Source: Actinomycetes bacterium
GTDB taxonomy: Bacteria; Actinomycetota; Actinomycetes; Propionibacteriales; Nocardioidaceae
Length of the DNA stretch: 9,077 nucleotides
Direction of reading: 5' to 3'
Assembly (NCBI GenBank): GCA_023415395.1
Contig: JAEZKN010000409.1
Location: 1-9,077 of the forward strand
The notes under the pieces are model-generated. The model made no database searches. It was not told the DNA's origin and was given only the letters and a program-made list of their open reading frames with translations. Shown here in pieces: positions 7,462 to 9,077 of the stretch (position 1 is its first letter; each line of letters starts with the position of its first letter). A program made the position numbers and the translations under genes.

Positions 7462-8300
7462 CAGCCGGTGATCCTCACCGTCGTCGTCGAGCCCCAGATC
7501 GCGAAGCTGAGGAAGAAGTCGGCGACCACGATCGTGACGATGCTGGTCCGGATCGCCCGGCCCACCGCCGTGCCCACGCCCGCCGGGCCGCCCGAGGCGG
7601 TGTATCCGTAGTAGCAGTGGATGAGGATCACCGCGACCGCGAGGAAGAGCAGCTTGAAGAACGACCACAGCATGTCGATGGGCGGCAGGAACTGCAGGAA
7701 GTAGTGGTCGTAGGTGCCCGGCGACTGCCCGTAGATGTAGGTGGTGATCAGCCGCGGCGAGAGGTAGGACGCGCTCAGCGCGACGATGTAGAGCGGGATC
7801 ACCGCGATGAAGGCGGCGATCATCCGGGTGGTCACCAGGAACGGCAGCGACGGGATGCCCATCACCTCGAGGGCGTCGATCTCCTCCGAGATCCGCATGG
7901 CGCCGAGCCGGGCGGTGTAGCCGCAGCCGACGGTGGCGGCCAGCGCGATCGCCGAGATCAGCGGGGCGACCTCGCGGGTGTTGAAGTAGGCCGAGATGAA
8001 CGCGCTGAACTTGGCCACGCCGATCTGGCTCAACGAGGCGTAGCCCTGGATGCCGACCTCGGTGCCGGCGAAGAAGGCCAGGAAGGCGATGACGCCCGCG
8101 GAGCCCGCGATCAGGGTCAGGCCGCCGGCTCCGAAGGTCACCTCGGCGAGGGTGTTGGCGATCTCGCGGGGGTAGCGCCGGACCGCGCGCGGCACCCACA
8201 GCAGCGCCTTGACGTAGAAGAGCAGCTGGTCGCCGTAGTGCTCGAGGGACTCGCGCCGTCCCCGGACGAAGGAGCCGCCCATCGCGCTGATCGATGCCAT
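7461..8300 (-). CDS. yrbEB: YrbEB, second MlaE-family permease subunit of the Mce importer
   Basis: Second permease half of the Mce transporter, expected to form a heterodimer with YrbEA beneath the Mce ring. The protein has 279 residues. An amphipathic N-terminal stretch with HYGDQLLFYVKALLWVPR (residues 21-38) is typical of YrbEB. Hydrophobic segments lie near residues 58-79, 111-127, 158-180, 211-229 and 250-269. The MlaE signature is at residues 132-149 (LGAMRISEEIDALEVMGI), with EEIDAL in place of the EEIDAM of YrbEA. The glycine-rich ASGGPAGVG is at 235-243. The ATG at 8300 sits 13 bases after the yrbEA stop; a weak GAGG lies 11 bases before it. A second ATG at residue 7 is possible but would remove little. 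The TGA stop shares one base with the mceA ATG (TGATG), which suggests coupled translation. Confidence 0.94.
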   Translation of the reverse strand: MASISAMGGSFVRGRRESLEHYGDQLLFYVKALLWVPRAVRRYPREIANTLAEVTFGAGGLTLIAGSAGVIAFLAFFAGTEVGIQGYASLSQIGVAKFSAFISAYFNTREVAPLISAIALAATVGCGYTARLGAMRISEEIDALEVMGIPSLPFLVTTRMIAAFIAVIPLYIVALSASYLSPRLITTYIYGQSPGTYDHYFLQFLPPIDMLWSFFKLLFLAVAVILIHCYYGYTASGGPAGVGTAVGRAIRTSIVTIVVADFFLSFAIWGSTTTVRITG

Positions 8301-8313
8301 CTCAGATCACGCC

Positions 8314-9072
8314 TCAGAACCCCGGGGGCGGGACGACTTGGAAGTAGATCGCGGTGATCACGGCGTTGACGAAGAAGAGCAGCATGAACGCGACGATCAC
8401 CGACTCGTTGACCGCACGGCCGACGCCGTTGGGCCCGCCGCCGGCGTTGAGGCCCTTGTAGGCGCCGACGATCGCGGCCATCCCGCCGAAGATGACGGCC
8501 TTGATGATCGCGATGTAGAGGTCGGGCAGGCTGGCGAGCGCCGTGAAGGACGCCAGGAACGCGCCCGCGGAGCCGCCCTGGATGATCACCGTGAAGAAGT
8601 AGCCGCCGCCGATGCCCGCGCCGATGACGATGCCGATGATCATGAAGGCGACGAACATCGTGGCGGCGACCCGAGGGACCACCAGCCGGGCGATCGGGTC
8701 GACGCCGAGGACCTCCATGGCGTCGATCTCCTCGCGGATCTTGCGGGCGCCCATGTCGGAGCAGATGGCCGACCCCGCGGCGCCCGCGATGATCAGCGCC
8801 GCCGCGATCGGCGCCGCCTCCCGCACGACGGCCAGCACCGCGGTCGCGCCGGCGAAGGACTGCGCGCCCAGCTGCCCGGTCAGGTTGCCGACCTGCAGGG
8901 AGATCACCGCGCCGAACGGGATCGACACCAGGATGGTCGGCATCAGCGTCACGCTGGTGATGAACCACGCCTGCTCGATGAACTCGCGGAGCTGGAAGCG
9001 GGTGGTGAAGGCCTGCTTGACGACCTCGACGACCATCGCCGTCAGCTCACCCGGCCCGCGGATCACGGACAC
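8314..9072 (-). CDS. yrbEA: YrbEA, MlaE-family permease subunit of the Mce lipid importer
   Basis: Inner-membrane permease of an Mce ABC-type lipid importer; it is expected to pair with YrbEB and contact the MceG ATPase on the cytoplasmic side. The 252-residue protein has about five hydrophobic segments (roughly residues 41-61, 78-100, 133-158, 188-206, 225-245). It carries the MlaE/DUF140 hallmark at residues 107-126 (MGARKIREEIDAMEVLGVDP), the conserved EExDAM region, followed by LVVPR. The glycine-rich GGGPNGVG segment at 211-218 and the following AVNES are also typical of YrbE proteins. The start is uncertain: GTG at 9072 is only five bases from the window edge, the frame stays open to that edge, and an internal ATG (residue 13) has a GGTGAG sequence nine bases before it. 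The family N-terminus is normally about this long, so 9072 or a start slightly upstream is most likely. It is followed by yrbEB after 13 bases. The function is confident; the substrate is unknown. Confidence 0.93.
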   Translation of the reverse strand: MSVIRGPGELTAMVVEVVKQAFTTRFQLREFIEQAWFITSVTLMPTILVSIPFGAVISLQVGNLTGQLGAQSFAGATAVLAVVREAAPIAAALIIAGAAGSAICSDMGARKIREEIDAMEVLGVDPIARLVVPRVAATMFVAFMIIGIVIGAGIGGGYFFTVIIQGGSAGAFLASFTALASLPDLYIAIIKAVIFGGMAAIVGAYKGLNAGGGPNGVGRAVNESVIVAFMLLFFVNAVITAIYFQVVPPPGF

Positions 9073-9077
9073 GGCAG

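Noticed and set aside
6430..7611. 393-codon plus-strand open frame
   Set aside because: Antisense to mceA and the yrbEB end; same shadow composition, no motif, no credible ribosome-binding site seen.
6154..8199. Extended minus-strand frame suggesting a longer MceA fused to upstream sequence
   Set aside because: The extra 246 codons overlap yrbEB in another frame and are Arg/Gly/Pro-rich nonsense; the MCE protein begins at the ATG overlapping the yrbEB stop.
8301..8313. Possible internal promoter between yrbEA and yrbEB
   Set aside because: The gap is only 13 bases, and no -35/-10 pair is evident around it.
8138..8968. 276-codon minus-strand open frame
   Set aside because: Out-of-frame reading of yrbEA and the start of yrbEB, which both show clear MlaE-family signatures in their own frames.

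Overview
The window holds most of one mce (mammalian cell entry) lipid-importer operon, read entirely from the minus strand, from a high-GC actinobacterium. The GC-rich codons, frequent GTG starts, six-gene mceABCDEF set behind two YrbE permease genes, and a Mas-type gene after mceF all fit Actinobacteria. The MceF ending (WKWLLVGP) and the MceA ending look closer to Nocardioides/Streptomyces-type mce loci than to mycobacterial ones. That taxonomic hint is from memory, not a search.

Layout in transcription order (right to left): yrbEA (9072-8314, start codon next to the window edge, N-terminus uncertain), yrbEB (8300-7461), mceA (7461-6154), mceB (6157-5021), mceC (5024-4035), mceD (4035-2845), mceE (2848-1427, putative lipoprotein), mceF (1430-150), and the first 51 codons of a mce-associated (Mas) membrane protein (153-1, running off the left edge). 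There is no non-coding stretch longer than 13 bases. No promoter, terminator, RNA gene, mobile element or CRISPR array is visible; the operon promoter must lie to the right of the window and its end to the left.

From what is known of the family, YrbEA and YrbEB form the MlaE-like inner-membrane permease pair. MceA-F (one membrane anchor plus one MCE domain each) assemble as a heterohexameric ring with a long helical tunnel that carries lipids across the cell envelope, powered by an MceG/Mkl ATPase. No ATPase gene is present here, so it must be encoded just outside the window or elsewhere. The substrate (sterol, fatty acid, other lipid) cannot be read from the sequence.

Seven of the eight gene junctions overlap by 1-4 bases through the TGA stop, so the genes are probably translationally coupled. 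I find no undescribed system. The points worth a second look are the cysteine pairing across the Mce subunits, the weak MceE lipobox and cysteine-rich MceE tail, the uneven ribosome-binding sites, and the missing ATPase.
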